From Nitrospira sp. (lineage in GTDB: Bacteria; Nitrospirota; Nitrospiria; Nitrospirales; Nitrospiraceae), in the NCBI GenBank assembly GCA_025363325.1, contig JANYEF010000019.1, positions 1 through 16,604 on the forward strand: a DNA stretch of 16,604 bases, in the 5' to 3' direction. Both the position numbers and the translations under genes were made by a program. Under the pieces are notes generated by a model. The model saw nothing but the letters and a program-made list of their open reading frames with translations, had not been told where the DNA came from and searched no databases. Below are positions 1 to 6,890 of the stretch, piece after piece (position 1 is the first letter of the stretch; each line of letters starts with the position of its first letter).

Positions 1-1
1 T

Positions 2-1123
2 CCGGCGGGCCGCCTCTCTATTCGGACACAGGTCGTCCGGTCGAGCGACGCACTCATCCGAGAGGCGATGTTACGCGAACTGGGGCGGGGCGGGCAGGTC
101 TACTTCGTCCATAACCGAGTCGAAACGATGGAGAAGACGGGGGCCTGGCTCCAACTACTGGTGCCCGACGCGCGCATCGTGATGGCCCATGGGCAGATGA
201 ACGCCAAACCCCTCGAAGCCGTGATGCTGAAGTTCTTTCGCCGAGAGGCGGATGTGTTGATTGCCTCGGCCATTATCCAATCAGGCATCGATGTGCCCCA
301 TGCCAACACGATCTTCGTCAATCGTGCCGACATGTTCGGCCTCGCACAGTTGTACCAATTGCGTGGGCGAGTGGGACGAAGCGGCGACCAAGCCTACGCT
401 TACTTCCTGGTCCCCGACGAGGGACAGTTGAGCGAAGACGCCCAGAAGCGCCTCACCGCCATTCAGCAATTTACCGAACTGGGGGCCGGCTTCCGCATCG
501 CCGCGGCGGATATGGAAATCCGTGGCGCCGGCAACCTTCTCGGTAAACAGCAATCGGGGCATATTGCTGCCATCGGACTCGATCTCTACATGCAGATGGT
601 GGAGCAGGCCGTCCAGCGTCTCAAAGGCCAGGTGGTGGAAGAAGAGCCGGACCCCACCCTCCGGCTCAACGTCTCTGCCTTTATTCCGGATGAATACGTC
701 GCCGATCCTCACCAGCGCCTCTCGTTCTACAAACGGCTCTCGTCCTGTACTCAAGTTGGAGACCTCGCCTTACTCCATGGCGAAATGCAGGATCGGTATG
801 GGCTAGCCCCGGACTCCGTCGAGCGACTATTTGAAGTCATGCAGGTGCGACTCCAGGCCAAAGCCCTGCGCCTGAGCTCAATCGAACTCAAGACTCACTC
901 CGTCGTCGTCACGCTCAACGCCAAGAGCCGGGTCGCAAGTCAGGCGATGCACCGAATGATGGACCGGTACAAGAAGCGGATTTGCTTCCTGTCTCCACTC
1001 TCGTTCGAGCTCCAAATGCCGCATCAGGACTGGCCTTCCATCTTTCGAGAACTCACCGCAACCTTGCAAACCCTGGGAGTCTGTGATACCAACACCACGA
1101 GGTCCCCGCAATCATCTCACTGA
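2..1123 (+). CDS. mfd: Transcription-repair coupling factor Mfd, C-terminal part (5' end outside window)
   Basis: The frame is open from the window edge, so this is the last 373 codons of a protein usually about 1,100-1,200 aa long. Mfd is a cytoplasmic ATP-dependent DNA translocase that removes RNA polymerase stalled at lesions and recruits UvrA. Visible are the second helicase lobe, with 'GGQVYFVHNRVETME', motif V ('ASAIIQSGIDVPHANT') and the arginine-rich motif VI ('QLYQLRGRVGRSGDQAYA'), then the TRG-type sequence 'EIRGAGNLLGKQQSGH'. After it comes the C-terminal TRCF/D7 domain, from about 'FIPDEYVADPHQRLSFYKRL'. RecG shares motifs V and VI but lacks that last domain, so Mfd is preferred. 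The stop is 17 bp before the next gene on the same strand, suggesting co-transcription with the parvulin genes. Confidence 0.95.
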   Translation, partial: PAGRLSIRTQVVRSSDALIREAMLRELGRGGQVYFVHNRVETMEKTGAWLQLLVPDARIVMAHGQMNAKPLEAVMLKFFRREADVLIASAIIQSGIDVPHANTIFVNRADMFGLAQLYQLRGRVGRSGDQAYAYFLVPDEGQLSEDAQKRLTAIQQFTELGAGFRIAAADMEIRGAGNLLGKQQSGHIAAIGLDLYMQMVEQAVQRLKGQVVEEEPDPTLRLNVSAFIPDEYVADPHQRLSFYKRLSSCTQVGDLALLHGEMQDRYGLAPDSVERLFEVMQVRLQAKALRLSSIELKTHSVVVTLNAKSRVASQAMHRMMDRYKKRICFLSPLSFELQMPHQDWPSIFRELTATLQTLGVCDTNTTRSPQSSH

Positions 1124-1140
1124 CAAGGTCTCACGCGCCT

Positions 1141-2040
1141 ATGACTCGATCATCGAACGGATCCATGAACGTCGTCGCTGTCCGACTCGTCTCCCTACTC
1201 GCCTACGCCATCGGTGGCACTTTCCTGTTACTCATCGGCTGTGCGCCACCGCCCGAGGAAGGTGTGCTGGCTCTCGTCAACGGCCGGCAAATCACGAAGA
1301 CCGAATTCGAAATCCGCTGGGGAGAACTGGCCGAGGCCACCAGGGCGCGGTACGAGAAAGAAGGGGGGAAGCGCCGCTTCCTCGACGAACTCATCACGCG
1401 TGAACTGCTCATGCAGGAAGCGCGCAAGCTAGGACTCGACCAGAACGATGCCATACGCGATCGAACGCAACGCTACAGGGAACAACTGATTCTTGACGAG
1501 CTTCTCAAGGATCGGATCAAAGCCAAGGTCGAACTCTCCAAGGAGGAATTGGACGACTTCTACGGGAAGCATGCCCGCGAACTCCTGACGCCATTGAAAG
1601 TGCAGGTGTCGCAGATGCTGCTGCCCAATATTTCGGCCGCGAAAGATCTCGAACACCAGGTCAACCAAGGAGGGGACTTCGCCAAGTTTGCGCAGCGTTA
1701 TTCCATCGACGACAAGACGAAAGCAAAAGGGGGAGATCTCGGCCCCTATCGAGAAGCATTGGTCGTTCCAGAAGTTGATGCAGTCATTCATACCCTCAAG
1801 CCCGGACTGATTAGCGCGCCGATCAAAACGGACGCCGGCTATTACCTCGTCAAGATTACGCCGCTCGACAAGGAAATTATTCAGGCGGACGTGGCCGTTC
1901 GGGAACGCCTTCGACAAGAACTGCTTAACGAGAAGCGCCGAAAACGTTTTGACGGCGTGATCGCCGACATCCGCGCGAAGGCGATCATCCGCCTCGCCGA
2001 CGCCTCCCACTATGTCGCCGACGACGTCGGCACACGCTGA
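1141..2040 (+). CDS. Lipoprotein parvulin-type peptidyl-prolyl isomerase (PpiC/SurA family)
   Basis: 299 aa. The N-terminus has a positively charged start, a hydrophobic stretch and the lipobox LLIGC with Cys34, so a lipid-anchored periplasmic protein is predicted. Residues about 43-140 form a helical SurA_N-like chaperone region that begins 'VLALVNGRQITKTEF'. Residues about 150-246 match a parvulin rotamase domain ('VQVSQMLLP', 'FAKFAQRYSIDDKTKAKGGDLG', 'GYYLVKI'). Family knowledge: such proteins isomerise X-Pro bonds and chaperone unfolded outer-membrane proteins. No strong Shine-Dalgarno precedes either ATG 1141 or ATG 1165; the second would give a tidier 25-residue signal peptide. The gene lies 17 bp after mfd, and another parvulin follows after a repeat element, which resembles a PrsA/SurA pair. 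The symbol is left blank because several paralogue names could apply. Confidence 0.9.
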   Translation: MTRSSNGSMNVVAVRLVSLLAYAIGGTFLLLIGCAPPPEEGVLALVNGRQITKTEFEIRWGELAEATRARYEKEGGKRRFLDELITRELLMQEARKLGLDQNDAIRDRTQRYREQLILDELLKDRIKAKVELSKEELDDFYGKHARELLTPLKVQVSQMLLPNISAAKDLEHQVNQGGDFAKFAQRYSIDDKTKAKGGDLGPYREALVVPEVDAVIHTLKPGLISAPIKTDAGYYLVKITPLDKEIIQADVAVRERLRQELLNEKRRKRFDGVIADIRAKAIIRLADASHYVADDVGTR

Positions 2041-2066
2041 ATCGTCACGGATCGAGATTTCCCTCA

Positions 2067-2247
2067 CTAGCCCAGGCTATTCATGAATACCTACTACGTC
2101 GTCCGATCCTCTCGCCCGGAGGGGCTTTTCTCGTTCGGCCTCCTCGACGGACTACAAGTACGCCTCCGTCGGCCTTACTTGCGAGAAGCCCCGGCGGGCT
2201 TCGGTCTCGAACGCCTCGAGACGGCATTCATGAATAATCCGGGCTAG
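2067..2247. repeat. 181-bp imperfect palindromic element (REP/MITE-like)
   Basis: The ends are inverted repeats, 2067-2088 (CTAGCCC...TATTCATGAAT) and 2226-2247 (ATTCATGAATA...GGGCTAG). They match at 19 of 22 positions. Inside them, 2115-2133 (CCCGGAGGGGCTTTTCTCG) pairs with 2182-2198 (CGAGAAGCCCCGGCGGG), with small mismatches and a 2-nt bulge. The tip is a 7-bp perfect stem, CGACGGA (2145-2151) with TCCGTCG (2165-2171). The whole could fold as one long interrupted hairpin in DNA or RNA. It fills most of the space between the two parvulin genes and encodes nothing I recognise. A dispersed non-autonomous repeat is the best reading; an mRNA-processing or attenuating hairpin within the operon is an alternative. 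No second copy lies in this window. Confidence 0.75.
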
Positions 2248-2342
2248 GCTCCTCAAGTCCTCCACAATTCGTGTACAATCCCTCGAAACCTCGCCAACCG
2301 GCCGATCCCATCGACGCGGGGCGAGTCCTCTATCCATTATCC

Positions 2343-3371
2343 ATGATCACGATCCGTCGGTTTATCACGATGGCACAAGACTGGCTAAGAGATTCGCTCT
2401 TCTTCGCGCTCGGACTGATCGCACAGGCGTCTCTTCTTTCAGCCGGGCAGGTGGAAGATGGGATCATCGCGATTGTCAACTCGGATCTCATTATGCTGTC
2501 CGAGATGAGACGGGAACTCGCCCCGGAGCGGGAACGGATTCAGAAAGAGTATCGCGGCGATGTCCTCGCGCGCCGGCTGAAGACGGCGGAATACATGGCG
2601 CTGACCTCGATGATCGAGCGCAAGTTGCAACTCCAGGAAGCCAAGGTTCGAGGCGTCGCGGTCACCGATCAGGAAGTCCGGCAAGCGGTTCAACAGATGA
2701 AGCAACAGGGAGAAACGATCGACGAGACGAACCTGGCAAGCCTGAAAAACGTCCGGGAACAGCTGACACTGCTCAGGATCGTCGACCGCGATGTGCGGAG
2801 TGGGGTGATGGTCGCGGACTCCGACATGAAACGGTACTTCCAGGGACACCGCGATCGGTTTGCGCTCCCGGAGGAATACACGCTCAGCCAGATTCTCATT
2901 TTACCCCGCTCACCGGACGATACGGCCGACGCGAGGGAGAAAATTCGTGAGGTAATGGCGCGGCTCAAGCAGGGGGAGTCCTTCGAGGATTTGGCGCTGC
3001 GCTTCTCCGACGGCCCGAACGCCTCACAGGGGGGGCGCCTGGGCTTGGTGCGGCAGGGAGAGCTCTTGCCTGGCATTGAGCGCGCCATCGCCAACCTGGT
3101 GCCCGGCGGCATCTCGGATATGATCGAGACCCCGGAAGGCTTTCACATCATGCGCGTGGATGACAAGAAGCCCAAACAGTTCCGCCCGTATGAGGAAGTC
3201 CGCATTGAAATCCAGGGACTCGTCTTTCGGCAGAAAAACGAAGATGTCTTCCAAGCGTGGCTGGCGGACCTCAAGAACAAGGCCTACATCGAGATTAAGT
3301 TCGAATCCGCTCTTTCAGGACCGCCCACAACCGGTCACGGCCCTCGCCCGTCACCGACGAGTAAGGAATAA
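2343..3371 (+). CDS. surA: SurA-like periplasmic chaperone / parvulin peptidyl-prolyl isomerase
   Basis: 342 aa from the chosen ATG. Signal peptide about residues 1-34 (arginines at 5-6, then LFFALGLIAQASLLSA). SurA_N-like chaperone region about 38-165, starting 'DGIIAIVNSDLIMLSEM'. One parvulin domain about 177-273 ('YTLSQILIL', 'FEDLALRFSDGPNASQGGRL', 'GFHIMRV'). A helical segment follows, then a short Pro/Gly-rich tail. Enterobacterial SurA has two parvulin domains; this one has a single domain, as in many shorter homologues. The frame stays open back to GTG 2271, but that start would put an unlikely 24 residues before the signal peptide. ATG 2370 would leave a net-negative n-region, so ATG 2343 is preferred, although no good Shine-Dalgarno is seen. 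A -10-like TACAAT lies at 2274-2279. The last 77 bp overlap engB on the other strand. Confidence 0.88.
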   Translation: MITIRRFITMAQDWLRDSLFFALGLIAQASLLSAGQVEDGIIAIVNSDLIMLSEMRRELAPERERIQKEYRGDVLARRLKTAEYMALTSMIERKLQLQEAKVRGVAVTDQEVRQAVQQMKQQGETIDETNLASLKNVREQLTLLRIVDRDVRSGVMVADSDMKRYFQGHRDRFALPEEYTLSQILILPRSPDDTADAREKIREVMARLKQGESFEDLALRFSDGPNASQGGRLGLVRQGELLPGIERAIANLVPGGISDMIETPEGFHIMRVDDKKPKQFRPYEEVRIEIQGLVFRQKNEDVFQAWLADLKNKAYIEIKFESALSGPPTTGHGPRPSPTSKE

Positions 3372-3897
3372 CTTCGTCGCCCTCGACCAATCCCAGCCCT
3401 CCCTGCAGCCGACGAAGCGCACCGACGCGCTCGCTCATTTTTAACTTGTCCACTTTCGTTGCCACCACGATGGGCGGCCGTCCCGCCGACATAAGCCAGG
3501 CGATCGTCTGACTGTCTTGTTCGCTCAGCACCCGGCTTTCCACCAACACCACCACCGCGCGCAGCTGTTCGCTGCCGTCGAGATACTGCTCGATCAACGG
3601 CGCCCACTGGGCCCGCAGCGCTTTCGACACCTTCGCGTATCCATACCCAGGCAAGTCCACCACTACAAATCGCGCCAACCCTGGATCGTCGCTGGTGACC
3701 CGAAAGAGGTTGACCAAGCGGGTCTTTCCGGGCGTGCGGCTCACCTTGGCCAGGCCCTTGCGCTGCAAGAGGGAATTGATGAGAGAGGACTTTCCGACGT
3801 TCGACCGCCCGATGAAAGCGACTTCCGGGAGCGTACCTTTCAGAAACTGTTCTGGCCCTGCACAACTTCTGATAAACTCTGCCGTGAGGATTCTCAT
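3295..3897 (-). CDS. engB: Ribosome-biogenesis GTPase EngB (YsxC/YihA)
   Basis: 200 aa, the usual length for this TRAFAC GTPase, which helps assemble the large ribosomal subunit. Motifs in order: G1 GRSNVGKS (30-37), G2 Thr at GKT (57-59), G3 DLPGYG (81-86), G4 TKVD (147-150) and G5 SSVTGEG (180-186). The region written VD-x-R in homologues such as Bacillus YsxC reads 'LVESR' here, a conservative Asp-to-Glu change. The start at 3897 (MRILTAEF) aligns with known family N-termini and has GGTGG about 11 nt upstream. A GTG at 3912 would add five residues. The 3' end overlaps the convergent surA by 77 bp; the last codons (LWAVLKERI) look like genuine EngB sequence. Confidence 0.95.
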   Translation of the reverse strand: MRILTAEFIRSCAGPEQFLKGTLPEVAFIGRSNVGKSSLINSLLQRKGLAKVSRTPGKTRLVNLFRVTSDDPGLARFVVVDLPGYGYAKVSKALRAQWAPLIEQYLDGSEQLRAVVVLVESRVLSEQDSQTIAWLMSAGRPPIVVATKVDKLKMSERVGALRRLQGGLGLVEGDEVIPYSSVTGEGRDRLWAVLKERIRT

Positions 3898-3930
3898 GCT
3901 GCACCCATCCACCTATCAGACACCATGTTA

Positions 3931-3959
3931 TTGACACAGACACTCATCGCCTCTGTGAT
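3931..3959 (+). promoter_or_regulatory. Sigma70-type promoter for mtgA
   Basis: A perfect -35 box TTGACA (3931-3936), a 17-bp spacer and a -10 box TGTGAT (3954-3959, 4 of 6 consensus positions). Transcription would begin near 3966, only about 5-6 nt before the mtgA ATG at 3972. No Shine-Dalgarno is visible, so the transcript would be leaderless or nearly so. This is read from the sequence and not verified. Confidence 0.6.
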
Positions 3960-3971
3960 ACGCCGCCTCTA

Positions 3972-4820
3972 ATGCGGAAGTCAACCGCACAATCCAGGTC
4001 CCGTGTGAAGGCGTTCCTGCTCATCGCCCTCTGCCTTCCGGTTGGGGCGGTCCTGTTGCTGTTGTTGCTCACGATGCCCGATGTCTCGGTCTTACGCACA
4101 ACCAATCCAGCCGTGACCGCCCTGATGGAAGCGCGACAGACTCAGGCTGAGGCACAAGGCCACACCATCGGACGCCGTTGGATGTGGGTGCCGCTCGCAC
4201 GTATCTCTTCCAACCTCCGCCAAGCGGTCGTGGCGGCGGAAGATGCGTCGTTCTTCACCCACGAAGGATTCGATTGGGAAGGGATCAAGGACGCGGCTCT
4301 GTACAACCTCGAAGCGGGCGAACTCAAGCGTGGGGGGAGCACCATTACTCAGCAACTGGCCAAAAACCTCTACCTGTCATCCGAACGGTCCCTGCTTCGA
4401 AAGGCGCGGGAAACTCTGATTACGCGCTCCCTCGAACATCATCTCACGAAGGAGCGTATTCTCGAGCTGTATCTCAACGTCGCCGAGTGGGGGCAGGGCG
4501 TTTATGGCGCTGAGGCAGCGGCCCGTCATCACTTCAAGAAGTCTTCGCGCGACCTGACGGCCGACGAGGCCGCGTGGCTGGCGGCCATCTTGCCGTCGCC
4601 ACGTCGATACGATCCAATGCGAAAAACGACCGCCCTGGCTCGTCGACACGACCGAATCCTCAAACGGATTACTCGGGGATCTCACCAATCTCCCCAGCTA
4701 GAACCAGGACCAAAGTCAGAGCCAGACTCAGAACCAGAGTTAAAACCAGACCAACATTCGGCAGAGCCCCCAGTTCAGGAACAGGAGGGAGGCTACAACG
4801 AGTCGCCGACCTCGCGATAG
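3972..4820 (+). CDS. mtgA: Monofunctional biosynthetic peptidoglycan transglycosylase (GT51)
   Basis: 282 aa. An inner-membrane enzyme that polymerises lipid II into glycan strands on the periplasmic side. One N-terminal membrane anchor (about residues 14-34) follows a basic n-region. The GT51 domain spans about 65-215: catalytic Glu90 in 'AVVAAEDASFFTHEGF', 'RGGSTITQQLAKNLYL' (120-135), Glu147 in 'RKARETL' and 'ILELYLNVAEWGQGVYGAEA' (163-182). No transpeptidase domain follows, so it is MtgA rather than a class A PBP. After about residue 235 comes a low-complexity acidic tail rich in Pro and Glu (such as SEPDSEPELKPD), not typical of the family and encoded by a short repeat tract. The 3' end overlaps the convergent VOC gene by 28 bp. 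A near-leaderless promoter precedes the gene. Confidence 0.93.
   Translation: MRKSTAQSRSRVKAFLLIALCLPVGAVLLLLLLTMPDVSVLRTTNPAVTALMEARQTQAEAQGHTIGRRWMWVPLARISSNLRQAVVAAEDASFFTHEGFDWEGIKDAALYNLEAGELKRGGSTITQQLAKNLYLSSERSLLRKARETLITRSLEHHLTKERILELYLNVAEWGQGVYGAEAAARHHFKKSSRDLTADEAAWLAAILPSPRRYDPMRKTTALARRHDRILKRITRGSHQSPQLEPGPKSEPDSEPELKPDQHSAEPPVQEQEGGYNESPTSR
4699..4752. repeat. CCAGA-rich 12-bp repeat tract inside mtgA
   Basis: Imperfect 12-bp units, TAGAACCAGGAC (4699-4710), CAGAGCCAGACT (4717-4728), CAGAACCAGAGT (4729-4740) and TAAAACCAGACC (4741-4752), with a 6-bp partial unit after the first. The period is a multiple of three, so translation gives a repeating x-(S/E)-E/K-P acidic tail. 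The core CCAGA resembles the right-hand arms of the two 9-bp-phased inverted repeats elsewhere in the window. Confidence 0.6.
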
Positions 4821-5224
4821 TCTCGCTCGCCGAAAATGGCCGATTCATGCGTGTAATGTTTGAATTCGAGCAGATTGAAGGAGGGATCTTCGAGAAAGAA
4901 TGTGTGGTGCTCGATCCGGGTGCCGGGGAACCGGACGCGGGGCTGTTGATAGAAGGGCAATCGTTTCGCCTGAGCCTGCTCCAGGAACTGTTGCCACGAG
5001 TCTTTCGACAAGAATACCAGGCCGAAATGGTGGGGATAAATGCCTTGTTGCGGTGGCAGGGGTTCCGTCGTCAGATGCGCCACGAGTTGATGCCCCGCGA
5101 GTCCGAACATGACGGCGTGGCTCGACTCCCGACCCAAGGTACAACCAAGTCCATCGACATAGAAACGTTTCGCCGCCGCCACATCGTGCGTAGGAAAAGC
5201 CAAATGAAAAAGCGTGTCATTCAT
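4793..5224 (-). CDS. VOC (glyoxalase/dioxygenase superfamily) metalloprotein
   Basis: 143 aa, one vicinal-oxygen-chelate unit made of two beta-alpha-beta-beta-beta modules. Candidate metal ligands are His7 (FHLAF), His65/66 (HHFGLVF) and Glu120 (NLLEFKHY). His106/107 and 'FPGTRIEHHTFFLEDP' are typical of small VOC proteins annotated as glyoxalase-like. The substrate cannot be told from the sequence. The start is chosen at 5224 because this ATG overlaps the stop of the upstream peptidase gene (ATGA), implying translational coupling. Starting at 5269 would add 15 residues of unrelated sequence. Third gene of a three-gene operon; the 3' end overlaps mtgA by 28 bp. Not recognised as methylglyoxal-specific GloA. 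Confidence 0.85.
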   Translation of the reverse strand: MNDTLFHLAFPTHDVAAAKRFYVDGLGCTLGRESSHAVMFGLAGHQLVAHLTTEPLPPQQGIYPHHFGLVFLSKDSWQQFLEQAQAKRLPFYQQPRVRFPGTRIEHHTFFLEDPSFNLLEFKHYTHESAIFGERDYREVGDSL

Positions 5225-6153
5225 GGAAATTGTCCTCGAACGGTCGGCTGGCCAATCCCGTTCCACCAACCGGCAGCCATATGGACGGTCACATGCCTGA
5301 TGGCAAATCGCCCGTCCGGTGAGAGGACTAAGGCCCCGGCCGACCCACGGATCCGAGACACGAGCATACGCAACACCTGTCTGGCGGCAACCGCAGGGCT
5401 CTTTCCCATAACCAGATGATCGCAGATACTCTTGGCGATCACAAGGCGGATGATGCCTTCGCCCATGCCCGTCATCGACACAGCACCACTCTGATTGTCC
5501 GCGTAGACTCCACAGCCGATGAGCGGCGTGTCGCCAACCCGCCCCGGCAACATCGAATCGATGCCCCCTGTCGATGCCCCTGCCGCCACCGTCCCAGACC
5601 GATCCAGGGCAACGGCACCGACGGTCCCGTGCTGGTCCTTCTCTGTCCGCTTCAATTTCAGCATCGCGCGATAGAGACGCATCGTCTGCGCAGCGGTCGT
5701 TGAGGCACGAGGAGACTTACCGGGTCTCCGGCGAGACGGTCGCGCGCTCGGTAGCTGCTCAAGTTGTCCGTGCCGCGCAAACCGCGTGGCCGAAGGTCCC
5801 ACGAGCAAGACATGATTTGTGTCTTCCATAACCAGGCGGGCCGCCGTAATCGGATGCAGAACCCCTTCGATCGAGGCGACGGCTCCGGCTTTGAGGTGGG
5901 CCCCTTCCATGATCGCGGCATCCATCCGCTGCACCCCGTCCAGTTGACGATTCGCGCCTCGCCCCGCATTGAACAGGCCCGATTGCTCAAGGAGACCGAT
6001 CGTACATTCAACGGCGATCAGCGCAGAACCTCCTTGCGCAAGGATGGCGTAGCCAGCCGTAAGCGCATCGGCCAGACAGGTGGCCTGCGTCGACGTCATA
6101 CGTCGGGAACCAGCGCCTCCGTGGGCAAGAATCAGGGGGCGAGAGCTGTTCAA
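5221..6153 (-). CDS. Isoaspartyl peptidase / L-asparaginase (Ntn-hydrolase, plant-type)
   Basis: 310 aa, normal for the family. These enzymes cleave themselves into alpha and beta chains and hydrolyse beta-aspartyl peptides and often L-Asn. The N-terminal 'LILAHGGAGSRR', 'GLFNAGRGANRQLDG' and 'RMDAAIMEG' match the alpha chain. The autocleavage site and catalytic nucleophile is Thr177 in 'DQHGTVGAVALD', followed by 'STGGIDSMLPGRVGDTPLIG' and 'MTGMGEGIIR' of the beta chain. The linker before Thr177 is basic and variable, as usual. The start is TTG at 6153 inside TTGA, overlapping the upstream gene's stop by 4 nt, so it is probably translated by coupling. Its own stop overlaps the VOC start. The protein has no signal peptide and is probably cytoplasmic. 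E. coli IaaA is the clearest match I know. Confidence 0.93.
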   Translation of the reverse strand: MNSSRPLILAHGGAGSRRMTSTQATCLADALTAGYAILAQGGSALIAVECTIGLLEQSGLFNAGRGANRQLDGVQRMDAAIMEGAHLKAGAVASIEGVLHPITAARLVMEDTNHVLLVGPSATRFARHGQLEQLPSARPSRRRPGKSPRASTTAAQTMRLYRAMLKLKRTEKDQHGTVGAVALDRSGTVAAGASTGGIDSMLPGRVGDTPLIGCGVYADNQSGAVSMTGMGEGIIRLVIAKSICDHLVMGKSPAVAARQVLRMLVSRIRGSAGALVLSPDGRFAIRHVTVHMAAGWWNGIGQPTVRGQFP

Positions 6154-6722
6154 TTGAGGAGAAGATCTCGGGTCTGCCGGTACGCTGGATTTTTCATGCG
6201 ATCTAGATCGGTTCGCACGAACCCCAGCCCGGTGACGCAGAGCTCGAAGTTGTCGGAAAGCTTTCGGAACAGAGGAGGCCCCTCCTGTGACGGACCGTCA
6301 GCCATTTGCGCGACAATCCCGTAGGAGCGCTTTCCCGTCTTCATATAGTCCACGAGGAAATCTTTGTGGTAGATCAATCCGGCCGTCTTGAGGCGGCGCA
6401 GATATTCCGGAAACAGACCCGCCATGAAGAGCGTGAAATCGCCGATGTGCCGATGCACGTCCCGTTCACGATCCATCGACTGCGCTTCGAGCAATACTTC
6501 CGATTCAAACAAGAGGTCCAGCACCGTATCGACCGGTTGGTCTTGCTGATTTCTGACCTTATACAGTTGGTCGGTATGGGTAAACTCGACAAGCAGATTG
6601 GAGACGTAGCCGGTGACGTTGAGGTCGGGCCACCCGAGATGTTCCGTGAAACTTTTCTCGGTCAGGGCGCCGAACAGCTGACGGAGCGGATGCCGTGGCG
6701 GGACTTGCGTTCTCATATCCAT
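6150..6722 (-). CDS. Conserved-looking hypothetical protein, 190 aa
   Basis: I do not recognise this family. The product is soluble, with no signal peptide or membrane segment, and is mixed alpha/beta in appearance. Features are 'FGALTEKSFTEHLGWPD' near the N-terminus, an acidic helical stretch 'DTVLDLLFESEVLLEAQ', a His/Asp cluster 'RDVHRHIGDFTLFMAGLFPE' (about residues 88-107) and a tail rich in Arg, Asp and Lys. It is first in an operon with the isoaspartyl peptidase and the VOC protein, and its TGA overlaps the next TTG start. ATG 6722 is preferred; another ATG lies two codons later. A -10-like TATACT lies about 30 bp upstream. The codon use and tight coupling to a known gene make it a real gene. 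The function is open; a metal-dependent or regulatory role would be a guess. Confidence 0.8.
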   Translation of the reverse strand: MDMRTQVPPRHPLRQLFGALTEKSFTEHLGWPDLNVTGYVSNLLVEFTHTDQLYKVRNQQDQPVDTVLDLLFESEVLLEAQSMDRERDVHRHIGDFTLFMAGLFPEYLRRLKTAGLIYHKDFLVDYMKTGKRSYGIVAQMADGPSQEGPPLFRKLSDNFELCVTGLGFVRTDLDRMKNPAYRQTRDLLLN

Positions 6723-6752
6723 CTCTTACATCTTCCGGAAACGCTCATTTTT

Positions 6753-6758
6753 AGTATA
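6753..6758 (-). promoter_or_regulatory. Candidate -10 box for the 6722-4793 operon
   Basis: On the minus strand this reads TATACT (5 of 6 consensus positions), 30 bp before ATG 6722, and is followed by an A-rich stretch. No good -35 hexamer is found 16-18 bp upstream, so the call is tentative. Confidence 0.35.
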
Positions 6759-6851
6759 CCAGATGTTGGTCGAAGTACCGATGTCGGCCCCCTTGATCCT
6801 TCTATCGGTTTTCACGAAGCGGACTTGAGTACAGATCGGAACTAGCAGAAT

Positions 6852-6880
6852 CCGCAGGCTGTTCAAAAAGACCGTCCTCT
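6852..6880. repeat. Possible degraded dispersed repeat (GCAGGCTGTTCAAAAAG type)
   Basis: The stretch containing CGCAGGCTGTTCAAAAAG followed by ACCGTCCTCT resembles, from memory, an intergenic repeat seen many times in Nitrospira-like genomes (GGCTGTTCAAAAAGGCCGTCC). Only one partial copy is here, next to the 9-bp-phased inverted repeat. A genome-wide count would settle it. Confidence 0.35.
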
Positions 6881-6890
6881 TCGTTTGTGG

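Noticed and set aside
3335..3943. Second long minus-strand frame over engB
   Set aside because: It is a +1 shadow of engB; only the engB frame holds the GTPase motifs.
4574..5419. Long + strand open frame of 281 codons
   Set aside because: It runs antisense to the VOC gene and overlaps mtgA out of frame; its Arg/Pro-rich translation has no domain and the opposite strand carries clear protein families.
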